Below are positions 1 through 9,070 of a stretch of DNA of 64,000 nt, one piece after another; the stretch's first letter is position 1; each line of letters opens with the position of its first letter. Position numbers and translations under genes: made by a program. Origin of the DNA: Acidobacteriota bacterium (GTDB lineage: Bacteria; Acidobacteriota; Terriglobia; Terriglobales; Acidobacteriaceae); the NCBI GenBank assembly GCA_021810625.1, contig JAJZIJ010000007.1, positions 1 to 64,000 on the forward strand, read 5' to 3'. The notes beneath the pieces are model-generated. The model had not been told where the DNA came from. It worked only from the letters and a program-made list of their open reading frames with translations, and searched no databases.

Positions 1-201
1 ACGCCAAGAACCAACGGCAAGGCCGAGCGCTTTATCCAGACCGCGCTGCGCGAATGGGCCTACGCAAAGCACTGGATCGACTCCGAACAACGCGACCAAT
101 GCCTCAAGCCCTGGACCGACTACTACAACCACCAGCGACCTCATGGTAGTCTCTCTTACAAGCCGCCCATCAGCCGCTCCGAAATCGGTACAACCTCTTG
201 A
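1..201 (+). mobile_element. IS481-type transposase, C-terminal end (5' part outside window)
   Basis: An open frame enters from the left edge and stops at 199-201, giving 66 residues. It begins TPRTNGKAERF, with the NGKAERF helix that carries the last acidic residue of the DDE triad. It ends with the YYNHQRPHGSL and YKPPISR motifs typical of the IS481 branch of rve-type integrases. The protein would cut and join the ends of its own insertion sequence. No terminal inverted repeat could be identified without the other end, so intactness upstream is unknown. The repeat-rich DNA that follows suggests an old insertion hot spot. Confidence 0.8.
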
Positions 202-210
202 TCATCTACA

Positions 211-257
211 GGCACCCGTGTTGTTTTGTTTGGAGATGAAGAACGTTTCCTCCGCGA
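211..257. repeat. 47-bp direct repeat, copy 1
   Basis: The copy begins ggcacccgtg and ends tttcctccgcga. It is repeated base for base at 532-578, 321 bp away. Both copies are followed shortly by gaatccagacggtg, although copy 1 has a palindromic element start inserted between. Confidence 0.9.
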
Positions 258-260
258 TGA

Positions 261-359
261 GTCATTCTGAGCGAAGCGAAGAATCCAGACGGTGCGTGCC
301 GCGTCGATGCAGCACGGATTCTCTGGATTCTTCACTCCCGATGGTCGTTCAGAATGACT
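261..359. repeat. Palindromic REP/MITE-like element (GTCATTCTGAG ends)
   Basis: The element starts GTCATTCTGAGCGAAGCG and ends with the complementary TTCAGAATGAC, with gaagaatc and gattcttc as inner arms. A second member lies at 19843-19960. It has no coding potential. Such elements are commonly dispersed in intergenic DNA; mobilisation by an outside transposase is an inference. Confidence 0.75.
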
Positions 360-407
360 CTGCGTTTTTGATGAGAGCATGATGGACGAGGCGAGGATTC
401 TCCTCCC

Positions 408-452
408 CGGGTGCCCCATCCTTCGCGGTTTCTGTTTCTGCGAAGGGTGGGA
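408..452. repeat. REP palindrome (CCATCCTTCGC type)
   Basis: An inverted repeat: cccatccttcgc, a short loop, then gcgaagggtggg. Half-elements of the same type occur at 38555-38580 and 39796-39822, where they bound the AT-rich cassette. Confidence 0.7.
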
Positions 453-504
453 TCGGTGAATGTACTCCCCAATCCAAACACGGTTTGTTGGTCGATGATC
501 TTTC

Positions 505-538
505 TCCCACCCTTGGCTACGCCAAGGACGGGGCACCC
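505..538. repeat. REP palindrome (CCTTGGCTACGCC type)
   Basis: The sequence cccacccttggctacgcc is followed by aaggacggggcacc. It shares the CCTTGGCG(T)AGCC core with the larger palindrome at 38439-38484. Confidence 0.55.
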
Positions 539-578
539 GTGTTGTTTTGTTTGGAGATGAAGAACGTTTCCTCCGCGA
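532..578. repeat. 47-bp direct repeat, copy 2
   Basis: Second copy of the 211-257 repeat, identical over 47 bases. The two copies enclose the palindromic elements at 261-359, 408-452 and 505-538, as expected from a block duplication or from stepwise insertion. Confidence 0.9.
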
Positions 579-668
579 AGAATCCAGACGGTGATGGCTT
601 TGTCGATGCGGCGCGCACCTTCTGGATCATCTACAGGTTCCCGGCGCATTTTTAGCGCCTGTAGATTT

Positions 669-1247
669 TTAACGCCTGGGGAGGCTCTCCGCAACAATGG
701 CGCCACTGGGCACGATGAGTTCGCTGCGATCATCCAGAAAAATGTTGGCGTGCAGCGTGCAATTGTCTTCGATGGCCAGATTGTAGCCATAAGTAAAGGT
801 GATATTGTGGCCGATTTGCACATGCCTGCCGATGTGCCGAAAAATGTGGCGACCCAGCATGGCGCGCACGCGCAGGCCCAGCCAATGGTTCAGGCCGACA
901 GGCGAGCGATCAAACATTTTCCAGAACCAGAGGAGCGGCTTGCGCAGCGCGTACTGCTCGGCGTTCACGTCGTCAAAGCACTCGGCCTCCAGCGTGACAT
1001 TGCGCGGATCGAGCGTCAGTTCCAGCACATTGAATGGAAGCTCCGTATCCAGCGTAAAGTTCAGCTTGCCACCGTGCGGGCGGCCCAGAAAAAGCTGATG
1101 CAATTCATCACGCACCAGCTCCGAGCGGCGGTCGATATTTTGATGCCGCGCAAATTCCGTGTCCAGATGCGCGATCCAGCGGAGGTAGGCTGTCTCGGCC
1201 TCCGGCAGCGGTTTGCAGATGCGAGGCAGCGTGGACGGGGTAGACAT
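669..1247 (-). pseudogene. Hexapeptide-type acyltransferase, probably truncated at its C-terminus
   Basis: 192 residues starting MSTPSTLPRICK, nine bases downstream of the trpD stop and preceded by a strong GAGGAGGTT ribosome-binding site, so it is the second gene of a trpD operon. The N-terminal half is helical. From about residue 125 it shows left-handed beta-helix character (HIGRHVQIGHNITFTYGYNL, then LHANIFLDDR) typical of sugar or lipid O-acyltransferases. The hexapeptide part stops after only about three coils and ends in an unrelated-looking tail, exactly where the repeat patchwork begins. I infer that the 3' end was replaced by repeat DNA. The substrate is unknown. Confidence 0.6.
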
Positions 1248-1256
1248 GGAACCTCC

Positions 1257-2342
1257 TCAGAGAGCTTCGGTTGCTGCACTGGTGGAGACGCTGGTGCCAA
1301 ACTCCACCAGTGCAGCCAGTGTACGCCGCGCCGCGCCAGAATCGATGGCGGCTGCGGCCTGCGCGATGCCCTCGCGCAGCGTGGAGGCCAATCCAGCGAC
1401 GATCAACGCTGCCGCCGCATTCAGAACGACAATGTTGCGATAAGGGCCAGCCTCGCCGGAAAAGACCTTTACCAGCAAGGCAGCATTCTGCTGCGCGTCT
1501 CCACCAGCCAGCGCGGTAAGCGGCGCGGGCGGCAGGTCGATCTCGTTTAGCGCAAGAGCGCGTTGATCCACGCGGCCATTTTTTACCTCGGCCAGCAGGC
1601 TCGGCCCAGAGAGCGAAAGCTCGTCGAGGCCGCCCTCGGCGACCTGCCCATGCGCCACAAGACCGTGCTCAATACCGAGCAGCAGCATGGCCTCTGCCAC
1701 CAGCGGCACCAGTTCCGGCGTGTAGACACCCACCACTTGCCGTCTGGCTCCGGCGGGATTGGTTAACGGGCCAAGGATGTTAAAGACGGTGCGAAAGCCC
1801 AGTGCGCGGCGCAGCGGCTGCACGCGACGCATGGCTGGATGCATTGCCGGAGCAAAAAGAAAGACAAATCCCGTCTGGCGCAGGCAGGCGACAGAGCGCT
1901 CTGGGGAAAGATTCACGGGCACGCCCAGCGCCTCCAGCACGTCCGCCGAGCCGCAGCGCGAGGTGACGCTGCGATTGCCATGCTTGGCAATTTTGGCTCC
2001 CGCAGCCGCCGCGACCAGCGCCGCTCCGGTGGAAATGTTGAAGGTGCCGCTGGCATCGCCGCCGGTGCCGCAGGTATCCACCAGCGCGGCGCGTTCGGCC
2101 TCCGTTAGCGGCAGCGGAACAGCGGCGGCGCGCATGGCATCCGCAAAGCCTGCCAGTTCCACAGCCGCGACGCCGCGAACGGCCAGCGCGGTCAGCCGCG
2201 CGGCAATCTGCGCGTCGGGAATTTGATTTTCCCGGTCGGCCAGAATTTCGCGCATCCACGCGGCTGCGGCCTCGCGGCTGAGCGGAGCGCTCTGCTCATT
2301 GACCTGCCGGAATGCTTCAAATTCGTCAGAAACGTTTTGCAT
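1257..2342 (-). CDS. trpD: Anthranilate phosphoribosyltransferase
   Basis: Transfers the phosphoribosyl group of PRPP to anthranilate, the second step of tryptophan synthesis, in the cytoplasm. 361 residues from the ATG at 2342, close to the family length. It shows the PRPP and magnesium-binding GTGGD loop (residues 92-96), KHGNRS (120-125), the RRALGFRT region and [10 protein letters not shown]. The frame stays open further upstream, but that extension would run into the sucC promoter and start region and is not family-like. No other trp gene is adjacent, so the pathway is split in this genome. It is followed by the acyltransferase with a 9-bp gap. Confidence 0.93.
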   Translation of the reverse strand: MQNVSDEFEAFRQVNEQSAPLSREAAAAWMREILADRENQIPDAQIAARLTALAVRGVAAVELAGFADAMRAAAVPLPLTEAERAALVDTCGTGGDASGTFNISTGAALVAAAAGAKIAKHGNRSVTSRCGSADVLEALGVPVNLSPERSVACLRQTGFVFLFAPAMHPAMRRVQPLRRALGFRTVFNILGPLTNPAGARRQVVGVYTPELVPLVAEAMLLLGIEHGLVAHGQVAEGGLDELSLSGPSLLAEVKNGRVDQRALALNEIDLPPAPLTALAGGDAQQNAALLVKVFSGEAGPYRNIVVLNAAAALIVAGLASTLREGIAQAAAAIDSGAARRTLAALVEFGTSVSTSAATEAL

Positions 2343-2366
2343 AAAAATTTTTATCGGAGCAAAAAT

Positions 2367-2395
2367 TTGCCCGACACCCGCTCGTTCGATAATAT
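2367..2395 (+). promoter_or_regulatory. Candidate sigma-70-type promoter for sucCD
   Basis: TTGCCC (2367-2372), a 17-bp spacer and TAATAT (2390-2395) sit about 85 bp before the sucC start, in the divergent gap with trpD. This is pattern matching only; the transcription start would be near 2402. Confidence 0.45.
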
Positions 2396-2478
2396 CGAGT
2401 GTTCGCCACATTTGCTTTTTCCTGCGCAGGGTATCGACACAACATGCGCGGCGCGAATGCCGGGGATTCACAAATCTT

Positions 2479-3654
2479 ATGAAAATTCACGAGTATCAGG
2501 CCAAAGACATTCTTGCGAAGTACGGTGTCGCCGTTCCACGCGGCGAAGTTGCCAACACCGTGGAAGAAGCGGTGGACGTGGCGAAGAGGCTCTTCGCTGC
2601 CGGAGCCAAGGGCGGTGTCGTCAAGGCGCAGATTCATGCCGGAGGGCGCGGCAAAGGCGGCGGCGTTAAAGTCGCCAAAACCATGCAAGAGGCCGAGGAG
2701 TACGCCAAAAAGATTCTCGGCATGCAGTTGATTACCCACCAGACTGGCCCGCAGGGGCAGAAGGTGCAGCGCCTGCTGATTGAAGAGACCGCTCCCATTG
2801 AGCGCGAACTGTATCTGGGCGTGGTGCTGGATCGCGCCTCGGCCAGGATGGTCTTTATGGCCTCGCAGGCTGGCGGCATGGAAATTGAAGAGGTCGCCGC
2901 GAAAGACCCGAAGGCGATTCACAAGGAATTTATTGATCCTGCGGTCGGCTTTCAGCCCTATCAGGCGCGCAAGCTGGCCTTCGCGCTGGGGCTAAAGCCT
3001 ACGCAGATCAGTTCGGCGGTGCAGTTGATGACTGGCCTCTACAAGGCCTGCGTGGAGACCGATGCCTCGCTGATGGAGATCAATCCCTTCATCACCACCA
3101 CGGATGATCGACTTTTTGCGCTCGATTGCAAGATCAACTTCGATGACAACGCCATGTTCCGCCACAAGGATTTGAAGGAACTCCGCGACGTGGCCGAAGA
3201 AGACCCGCTCGAAGTGGAGGCATCCAAGTACGCGCTGAACTACATCAAGCTGGATGGCAACATTGCCTGCATGGTGAACGGTGCGGGCCTCGCGATGGCG
3301 ACGATGGACATTATTCAATATGCAGGTGGGATGCCCGCGAATTTTCTGGACGTAGGCGGCGGTGCCAACCAACAGCAAATTGAGCACGCCTTTGAGATTC
3401 TGCTCTCAGATAAAAACGTGAAGGCGGTTTTCATCAACATCTTTGGCGGCATTCTGCGCGTGGATACACTGGCGCAGGGCGTGGTCGAAGCCGCGAAGAA
3501 GACCAATGTGAAGGTGCCCATCATTCTGCGCCTCGAAGGTACGAATGTGGAGCAGGGCCGCAAGATTCTGAAGGATTCCGGCCTGAATTTTCTGATCGGC
3601 GAAACGATGAAGGACGCGGCGGAAATTGCTGTTGCCGCAGCCAAAGGCAAATAA
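2479..3654 (+). CDS. sucC: Succinyl-CoA synthetase (ADP/GDP-forming), beta subunit
   Basis: With SucD, interconverts succinyl-CoA and succinate with substrate-level phosphorylation in the TCA cycle. 391 residues, against 388 in E. coli. [12 protein letters not shown] opens the ATP-grasp fold. The nucleotide-binding loop GGRGKGGG lies at residues 55-62, EINP near 200 and the ligase domain motif FLDVGGGA near 290. The start is the ATG at 2479, where family similarity begins; the longer open frame upstream is promoter DNA. sucD follows after 35 bp with its own ribosome-binding site, forming a sucCD operon. Confidence 0.97.
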   Translation: MKIHEYQAKDILAKYGVAVPRGEVANTVEEAVDVAKRLFAAGAKGGVVKAQIHAGGRGKGGGVKVAKTMQEAEEYAKKILGMQLITHQTGPQGQKVQRLLIEETAPIERELYLGVVLDRASARMVFMASQAGGMEIEEVAAKDPKAIHKEFIDPAVGFQPYQARKLAFALGLKPTQISSAVQLMTGLYKACVETDASLMEINPFITTTDDRLFALDCKINFDDNAMFRHKDLKELRDVAEEDPLEVEASKYALNYIKLDGNIACMVNGAGLAMATMDIIQYAGGMPANFLDVGGGANQQQIEHAFEILLSDKNVKAVFINIFGGILRVDTLAQGVVEAAKKTNVKVPIILRLEGTNVEQGRKILKDSGLNFLIGETMKDAAEIAVAAAKGK

Positions 3655-3689
3655 ATCCGACGCAGTAAAACGGAGAGGATTCGATAAAG

Positions 3690-4565
3690 ATGAGCGTATT
3701 GGTGGATAAAAACACGCGCCTGATTGTGCAGGGCATCACCGGAAAAGAAGGCACCTTTCACGCCAAGGGTTGCGCCGAATATGGCACCAACGTTGTCGGC
3801 GGCGTGACACCGGGCAAGGGCGGCACCAAGCATGAAGGCTGGCCTGTTTTTGACACGGTGCAGCAAGCCGTCGAAAAGACGGGAGCCAACGCCACGGTCA
3901 TTTTTGTTCCGCCACCGTTTGCTGCCGATGCCATTCTCGAAGCGGAAGACGCGGGCTTGCCGCTGATCGTCTGCATTACCGAAGGCATTCCGTCGCTCGA
4001 CATGGTGCGGGTATGGAGCAAGCTGAAATTGTCCACCTCGCGGCTGATTGGCCCGAATTGTCCGGGTGTCATCTCGCCGGGAAAATGTAAGATCGGCATT
4101 ATGCCGGGCCGGATTCACAAAGAAGGTTCCGTGGGCATCATCTCGCGCTCTGGGACTTTGACGTATGAGGCGGTGCATCAGTTGACGCAGCGCGGCATCG
4201 GCCAATCGACGGCCATTGGCATTGGAGGCGATCCGATTATTGGAACCACACACGTCGATGCGCTCAAGCTGCTGAATGCTGATCCTGAAACGGAGGCCAT
4301 CATCCTGATTGGCGAGATTGGCGGCACGGCAGAAGAGGCCGCTGCGGAGTACGTCAGGCAGCATGTGAAAAAGTCGGTTGTCGGTTTCATCGCAGGGCAG
4401 ACCGCTCCTCCGGGCCGCAGAATGGGCCACGCGGGCGCAATCATCTCCGGTGGCCAGGGAACGGCTGCCGACAAGATGAAGGCGCTGACCGCTGCGGGAA
4501 TTCATGTTGTCCAGTCGCCTGCGCTCATCGGAGAAACGATGGCCAAGGCGATGGGCAAGGCATAA
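3690..4565 (+). CDS. sucD: Succinyl-CoA synthetase, alpha subunit
   Basis: CoA-binding subunit that carries the phosphohistidine intermediate. 291 residues, with the Rossmann-type CoA domain at the N-terminus ([12 protein letters not shown]), the conserved GPNCPG near 121-126, and the active-site histidine at 247 within [10 protein letters not shown], matching His246 of E. coli. GGAGAGG precedes the ATG. It lies directly downstream of sucC, and ndk follows after an AT-rich 75-bp gap. Confidence 0.97.
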   Translation: MSVLVDKNTRLIVQGITGKEGTFHAKGCAEYGTNVVGGVTPGKGGTKHEGWPVFDTVQQAVEKTGANATVIFVPPPFAADAILEAEDAGLPLIVCITEGIPSLDMVRVWSKLKLSTSRLIGPNCPGVISPGKCKIGIMPGRIHKEGSVGIISRSGTLTYEAVHQLTQRGIGQSTAIGIGGDPIIGTTHVDALKLLNADPETEAIILIGEIGGTAEEAAAEYVRQHVKKSVVGFIAGQTAPPGRRMGHAGAIISGGQGTAADKMKALTAAGIHVVQSPALIGETMAKAMGKA

Positions 4566-4640
4566 ATCTTTTCAGTAGATTTTTATAAACCTTTTCGAAA
4601 GATTTTATTTTTTGATAGATAGAAATTAAGGAGATTCATT

Positions 4641-5054
4641 TTGCAACGTACCTTTAGCATCGTCAAGCCGGACGCAGTTCGCAAGGGACACACCGGCGGC
4701 ATTCTCGCCATGATGGAGACCGCAGGATTTCGCATTGCGGCCATCAAAAAGCTGAGCATCAGCAAGCAGCAGGCTGCGGGATTTTACGCCGTTCATGCTG
4801 CGCGTCCATTTTTCGATTCGCTCACCAGCTTCATGTCCTCCGGCCCGATTTATGTGATGGTGCTCGAAAAAGAAAATGCCATTGCCGATCTGCGCAAGCT
4901 GATGGGCGCAACCAATCCGGCCAATGCCGAAGCGGGCACCGTCCGCAAGCGGTTTGCGGACAGCATTGAAGAAAATGCCATTCACGGCTCGGATGCAGAA
5001 GAGACCGCAAAGTTCGAGATCGGCTATTTCTTCGCGGGCTACGAACTGGAGTAA
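4641..5054 (+). CDS. ndk: Nucleoside diphosphate kinase
   Basis: Transfers the gamma phosphate of ATP to other NDPs through a phosphohistidine. 137 residues. Translation starts at a TTG (4641) preceded by AAGGAG. No ATG lies between the ribosome-binding site and the conserved [11 protein letters not shown] motif, so the TTG start is secure. The catalytic histidine is H115 in NAIHGSD, and K9 sits in the ATP site. Its place after sucCD fits nucleotide exchange with the triphosphate made by succinyl-CoA synthetase. Confidence 0.96.
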   Translation: MQRTFSIVKPDAVRKGHTGGILAMMETAGFRIAAIKKLSISKQQAAGFYAVHAARPFFDSLTSFMSSGPIYVMVLEKENAIADLRKLMGATNPANAEAGTVRKRFADSIEENAIHGSDAEETAKFEIGYFFAGYELE

Positions 5055-5080
5055 ACGAAGCGTAATTCCATCGGGGAAAC

Positions 5081-6064
5081 ATGGAAACCACAACGTTGCA
5101 TGGCGTTCACGTCTCGCGCATCGGCTTGGGAACCTGGGCCATCGGCGGCACTTCGTGGGGCGTGGTGGAAGAGAAAGATGCGATTGCCACCTGCCGCAGT
5201 ATCTTCGATCATGGCATCAACCTGATCGACACGGCTCCGATCTATGGCGATGGCCGCGCGGAAGAGATCGTCGGCAAAGCGATGGCCGAGCATGGCCGCC
5301 GCGAGGATTTTTACATTGCCACCAAGTCGGGCCTGTGCCGTATCGACGGGCGCGTGCGGTTCGATGCTCGTCCGGCGAGCATTCTGCAGGAGATCGACCG
5401 GAGTCTGCGCCGTCTGGGCACGGAGTATGTCGATCTCTATCAGTTGCACTGGCCGGATCCACTGGTTCCGATGGAGGAGGTTGCGGATGTTTTTCTGCGG
5501 CTGTATGAGAGCGGAAAGATTCGCGCCATTGGGGTCAGCAATTGCTCCGCCACGCAGATGGAGCAATTCCGCAGCGTGGCGCCACTCCATGCCAACCAGC
5601 CGCCTATGAATCTTTTTGAGCGCCAAGTGGCGCAGGAAGCGCTGCCTTACTGTCGCGAACATGGCATTGGCGTGCTTGCCTGGAGCGCGCTGTGTCGCAG
5701 CCTGCTGACCGGAAAGATTCGCGCCGACCAAACCTTCCCTGCGGGCGATGTCCGCGCCGTCGATCCGAAGTTCCAGCCGCCGCGAATAACGCAGTATGTA
5801 CAGGCCGTGCAGTCGCTGGATGCCTACGCGCAGCAGCACTACGGCAAGCGCGTGCTGCACCTGGCGCTGCGTTGGCTGCTCGATCAGCCGGGAGTTTCAG
5901 CCGCGCTCTGGGGAGCAAAACGACCGGAGCAGCTCGCGCCCGCGAAGGAAATTTGCGGCTGGAGACTGACACCGGAAGATATGCGCGCCATTGACGCGAT
6001 TGTGGCGGATGCGGTGCGCGATCCTGTGGGGCCGGAGTATCTCCAGCCCGGCGCGCGCGCGTAG
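5081..6064 (+). CDS. Aldo/keto reductase
   Basis: NADPH-dependent oxidoreductase of the AKR superfamily, soluble TIM barrel, 327 residues. The catalytic tetrad is visible: D50 (NLIDTAP), Y55 (IYGDGRAE), K82 (ATKSGL) and H123 (QLHWPDP). The C-terminal part has the GVSN and WSALCRSLLTGK segments of the AKR11/YajO-like branch. It begins 26 bp after ndk with a GGGGAAAC ribosome-binding site and may be read from the same transcript. The substrate cannot be told from sequence. Confidence 0.9.
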   Translation: METTTLHGVHVSRIGLGTWAIGGTSWGVVEEKDAIATCRSIFDHGINLIDTAPIYGDGRAEEIVGKAMAEHGRREDFYIATKSGLCRIDGRVRFDARPASILQEIDRSLRRLGTEYVDLYQLHWPDPLVPMEEVADVFLRLYESGKIRAIGVSNCSATQMEQFRSVAPLHANQPPMNLFERQVAQEALPYCREHGIGVLAWSALCRSLLTGKIRADQTFPAGDVRAVDPKFQPPRITQYVQAVQSLDAYAQQHYGKRVLHLALRWLLDQPGVSAALWGAKRPEQLAPAKEICGWRLTPEDMRAIDAIVADAVRDPVGPEYLQPGARA

Positions 6065-6123
6065 AGGATCGACGGCGTTCCCTGCGTTTCCTTCGATAGT
6101 CCGAGATTATCTGGGTGCTTCGC

Positions 6124-6945
6124 CTACCTGAACCATGAAGTCGGTTTGTGGTAGCGCTTCTTGTTGATCTTGCCCAGACGAATCAGTGGGCCAACAGAAA
6201 ATCCAAAATTCTGCTGCATGGTGCCGCCGTAATGCGTCATCAATAATTCCGGCTGGATGCGGAAGGCGATGTGCGGCGTGTAGTTATAATCGAAAGTGCC
6301 GCCGAAGGCGCTGCTGAAGGTCCACTGCGTGGCGAACAGGCCAATGGTTTGCACATCCAGGCCAAACAGGTGGGCCGCGTCAAAGATGCCATACGCATTG
6401 CCGAAGATGGCATGAACGGTTGCAGAAGCCTTGTTGCGGCGAAAGGCGCGATACTCCGGGCCAGCCATAAAGTAATACTGCATGATGCGCGGGCCGGTGA
6501 TGTTGGCAATAGGTGGCGGCGCGCCGTTTGGAAAGACGCCGGAGGTGCCGACATACATGCGCGAATCGGCCATCATGCCCCAGTGCCAGTTACGCCAGTA
6601 GCTACCCTGAACCTCCCATCCGCCCATGTTGGAGCGCTGGAGCAGGGCCGGGCCAGCCAGAAAATTGGTGTACGTCAGGCCAAGATATAGCTCCCAGGGG
6701 CGGTCGTAGTACACATCCGGGCCGGTGGGCGGCGCGGGTGGAACGTAGTTGCCCGTACTGACAGTCCCGGTCTGCGGATTGTTGATGCCGGGATTGCTGC
6801 TGTCGGGAGTTCCCGCTGCATCGCCGCCGTTATCGCTGCTGGATTGGGCCAGGGCGGATACCGCAAAGGTCAAAATCATCGCACATGCAAACGCTTCGAG
6901 CATCCGGCGGGTCTTCACCCGGGGAAGCAGGCCAAACACATCCAT
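6124..6945 (-). CDS. Secreted outer-membrane beta-barrel protein, unknown role
   Basis: 273 residues from the ATG at 6945, which has GGAG six bases upstream; in-frame codons further upstream lack a ribosome-binding site. A signal peptide (MLEAFACAMILTFAVSALAQ) ends near residue 34. A low-complexity Ser/Asn/Gly/Pro linker follows (about 35-75), then alternating aromatic and hydrophobic strands typical of an 8-10 stranded outer-membrane barrel (for example WELYLGLTYTNF and IMQYYFMAGPEYRAF), ending in a Phe-Arg dipeptide. No enzymatic motif. Acidobacterial genomes carry many such OmpW/OmpA-like small barrels (general knowledge). Confidence 0.75.
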   Translation of the reverse strand: MDVFGLLPRVKTRRMLEAFACAMILTFAVSALAQSSSDNGGDAAGTPDSSNPGINNPQTGTVSTGNYVPPAPPTGPDVYYDRPWELYLGLTYTNFLAGPALLQRSNMGGWEVQGSYWRNWHWGMMADSRMYVGTSGVFPNGAPPPIANITGPRIMQYYFMAGPEYRAFRRNKASATVHAIFGNAYGIFDAAHLFGLDVQTIGLFATQWTFSSAFGGTFDYNYTPHIAFRIQPELLMTHYGGTMQQNFGFSVGPLIRLGKINKKRYHKPTSWFR

Positions 6946-7008
6946 TCTGATCTCCAATATGCAGTAAGAATCAGTGTATCGGAAGCACGCGGTTTCGTGT
7001 GCGATGGG

Positions 7009-7052
7009 TGAAGGAACCTCTGCACAAATCGGCATTTTGAAGGGGCGCGGAT
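7009..7052. repeat. Dispersed palindromic repeat, partial copy
   Basis: gaacctctgcacaaatcgg...ttgaaggggcgcgg matches one end of the repeat seen in full at 8690-8825 and at 42885-43007. It lies between the convergent-side ends of kdsB and the barrel protein. Confidence 0.6.
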
Positions 7053-7808
7053 TCAGCGACGCTGCCGCAACAGGGCCGCAACAGCAGACAAGTCCGCCTC
7101 CGTATCCACGCCGATGGTGTCGTAGGGAACTGGCTCCACGTACAGATCAATGCCGTTTTCCAGAAAGCGCAGTTGCTCCAGCCGCTCGGCGGCCTCCAGA
7201 CGGCTGGCCGGGAGCGTAGGGAAGCCGTCGAGCGCCGATTTGCGATACGCATAGAGTCCCAGATGCTTCCAGTACGCGACATCGCCGCTGGCATCGCGAT
7301 CCCAGGGGATGGTTGTGCGGGAAAAGTACAGCGCGTGGCCATCGCAAGCCACCACGACTTTTACAGCATTCGGGTTGGCGATATTGTCGGGAGTGCAGGG
7401 TGTCATCACGGTTGTTACCTTGACCTTGCCCGCCAGTCCCGGTCGCGTGAAGGGGCGTAGCAGCGCCTCAAAATGTTCGCGGCGCAGCAGCGGCTCGTCG
7501 CCTTGGATGTTGACGTAGATATCTGCCGGCTCCTGCTGGGCAATGGCGTGGACGCGGTCGGTTCCGCTGGGTAGATCGGGCGAGGTGAGGCGCACATCCC
7601 AGCCACGAGCGCGGCCAAAATCAGCCACTTCGTTGGAGTCGGTGGCTACAATCACAGCGTCAAAGACCCCTGCGCTGACGGCTGTTTCATAGACCCAGGC
7701 CAGCATCGGCCTGCCTGCGATCTCCCGCAGCACCTTACGCGGCAGCCGCGTGGAAGCCAGTCGAGCTGGAATCACCCCCAGAACGCGATGCGATGTTTTC
7801 GTCTCCAT
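7053..7808 (-). CDS. kdsB: 3-deoxy-manno-octulosonate cytidylyltransferase
   Basis: Activates KDO as CMP-KDO for attachment to lipid A. 251 residues, family length about 250. The nucleotide-binding motif IPARLASTRLPRK is at residues 13-25, with SGTDR at 81-85, NIQGDEP at 100-106 and a C-terminal GVDTEADL. With lpxD further on, it shows that the host makes a lipopolysaccharide-type outer membrane. The 3' end is followed by a partial dispersed repeat (7009-7052). Confidence 0.96.
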   Translation of the reverse strand: METKTSHRVLGVIPARLASTRLPRKVLREIAGRPMLAWVYETAVSAGVFDAVIVATDSNEVADFGRARGWDVRLTSPDLPSGTDRVHAIAQQEPADIYVNIQGDEPLLRREHFEALLRPFTRPGLAGKVKVTTVMTPCTPDNIANPNAVKVVVACDGHALYFSRTTIPWDRDASGDVAYWKHLGLYAYRKSALDGFPTLPASRLEAAERLEQLRFLENGIDLYVEPVPYDTIGVDTEADLSAVAALLRQRR

Positions 7809-7968
7809 ACCGCTCCAGTGTACAGGCGCGGGGAGAGGATTTTGCTTTGGCGCATTCGATCATCGAGGGGCGCGGTACCTTATACTGAATCGAAAGTTGG
7901 AATCAGGTTTACCCTGGGTTTCCATGCCAACCTGCACCCAACCTGCACACCGACACACCGAGGAGTTC

Positions 7969-8544
7969 ATGGCCGCACTGATTGAAGCGATCAACATCAA
8001 GCGCAAGACTTTGTTTGAATTTGAAAACACCCCATTCGTCTGTCTGGATTCAGACATTACCACCCCGACCGCGCGCGGTGGCCAGACTTTGGTGCATCTC
8101 AAGATGCGCAACCTGCTCAACAGCGCGGTCTTTGAGAAGACCTTCAAGGCGAATGACAGGTTCAAGGAGCCAGACCTCCAGTTAGTTCCGGTCTCCTATC
8201 TCTATAGCGATGGCCAGGGTTCGCACTTTCTGGATCAGGAAAGTTACGAGACCCTCACCCTGGATGAAGGGATGGTTGGCAATGCGCTGGACTACCTGAC
8301 TGAGGGCGCATTGCTCCAGTTGAACAAGTACAACGGCAATCCCATCGGGTTACAATTGCCCATGTTTGTGGAGTTGAAGGTTGTCTATGCGGAGCCTGGG
8401 GCGCGGGGCGATTCGTCGAGTGGCAACGGAACCAAACTCGCCAAACTGGAGACGGGGATGGAAATTCGCGTCCCTCCCTTCATCAAAGAAGGGGAAATAG
8501 TAAAAGTGGTGACAGAGACAGGGGAATTTTCGGGTCGGGCATAA
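7969..8544 (+). CDS. Elongation factor P paralogue of the EfpL/YeiP type
   Basis: Binds the ribosome between the P and E sites to relieve stalling at proline-rich motifs. 191 residues from the ATG at 7969, with AGGAG just upstream (7961-7965). It has the three-barrel EF-P architecture and a canonical C-terminal signature region (GNGTKLAKLETG). The tip loop that carries the modified lysine in EF-P is here TPTARGGQTL, with an arginine at residue 36, as in the SPTARGAATL loop of E. coli EfpL (YeiP). No EpmA, EpmB or EarP gene is nearby, as expected for an unmodified arginine tip. Confidence 0.82.
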   Translation: MAALIEAINIKRKTLFEFENTPFVCLDSDITTPTARGGQTLVHLKMRNLLNSAVFEKTFKANDRFKEPDLQLVPVSYLYSDGQGSHFLDQESYETLTLDEGMVGNALDYLTEGALLQLNKYNGNPIGLQLPMFVELKVVYAEPGARGDSSSGNGTKLAKLETGMEIRVPPFIKEGEIVKVVTETGEFSGRA

Positions 8545-8689
8545 GTGGGTTTCTTCTCGCGCAACTACAAAACCTGGTTCCCCAGAGCCTGCCCTGATCT
8601 TGTCGAAGAGTCTCGATTTCCTGAGACGTGGGAGGCACGCTCCCATATCCCATGAGCCGCAAAGAACGCGGCGCATGGGATATTATGTT

Positions 8690-8825
8690 AGAGAAGCTCT
8701 GAACAAGTCCTTGTTGCGAGGCCACATTCCCTCAGGGGCTGAAGCCCGCGTTGATTTGGCTGCGATTACGGCGCGGCTAAAGCCGCGCCCCTTCAAAACG
8801 CAGACTTATTCAGAGATTCCTTAGA
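8690..8825. repeat. Dispersed palindromic repeat, copy A (full length)
   Basis: It contains caggggctgaagcccgc, then a short variable stretch, then ggcgcggctaaagccgcgcc and ccttcaaaacgcaga, ending tcagagattcc. Related copies occur at 7009-7052 (partial), 18049-18142 and 42885-43007. The two nested palindromes (gggctgaagccc and gcggctaaagccgc) would fold as adjacent hairpins. Confidence 0.85.
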
Positions 8826-9007
8826 GATGTCTTGAGACCCAACACGGGTTCCACACTACACCTTTCTGCATCCATGCCTCTTCCTCCCGTCCAACTATCC
8901 CCGACCAGCAACATCTGGAATTTGGCTGCATCAGACCTTCCACCTTCTTATGCGAGTTATGCGGGCGAGTTACTGCACAAGTAATTGCTGTATGGGCATC
9001 AGGGAGC

Positions 9008-9053
9008 GATGCGTTCGCATCTTACTAGATGTAAGGTTGGCCGACATCGCGGC
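9008..9053 (+). promoter_or_regulatory. Three consecutive hairpins ahead of the small membrane ORF
   Basis: GATGCG-tt-CGCATC (9008-9021), cttac-tagat-gtaag (9021-9035) and tggcc-gacatcgc-ggcca (about 9037-9053) stand one after another and end 17 bases before the ATG at 9071. They could be a structured leader or attenuator. No known riboswitch family was recognised. Confidence 0.4.
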
Positions 9054-9070
9054 CAGAAGAGGGGTTTACC

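Larger units (their letters stand above)
202..668. other. Gene-free patchwork of intergenic repeats
   Basis: This stretch between the IS481 end and the truncated acyltransferase holds no convincing gene. It is built from a 47-bp direct repeat (211-257 and 532-578), a long palindromic element (261-359) and two smaller palindromes (408-452 and 505-538). The string gatcatctacagg occurs at both edges (about 200-212 and 625-637). Open frames here run through the repeats and have no ribosome-binding site. Confidence 0.7.
8545..9070. other. Long intergenic region: dispersed repeat plus hairpin-rich leader
   Basis: The left part (about 8690-8825) is a full copy of the dispersed gaagctctg...agagattcc repeat. 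The palindrome ccatatcccatg/catgggatatta lies at 8642-8684. From 8826 to 8990 I see nothing. From 9008 to 9053 three hairpins follow one another directly upstream of a small membrane ORF (see separate entries). Confidence 0.6.

Noticed and set aside
591-1550. 319-residue plus-strand frame across the acyltransferase and trpD
   Set aside because: Overlaps two well-supported minus-strand genes and has no recognisable motif.
3315-4505. 396-residue frame antisense to sucC and sucD
   Set aside because: Long only because of high GC and codon bias; sucCD on the plus strand are unambiguous.
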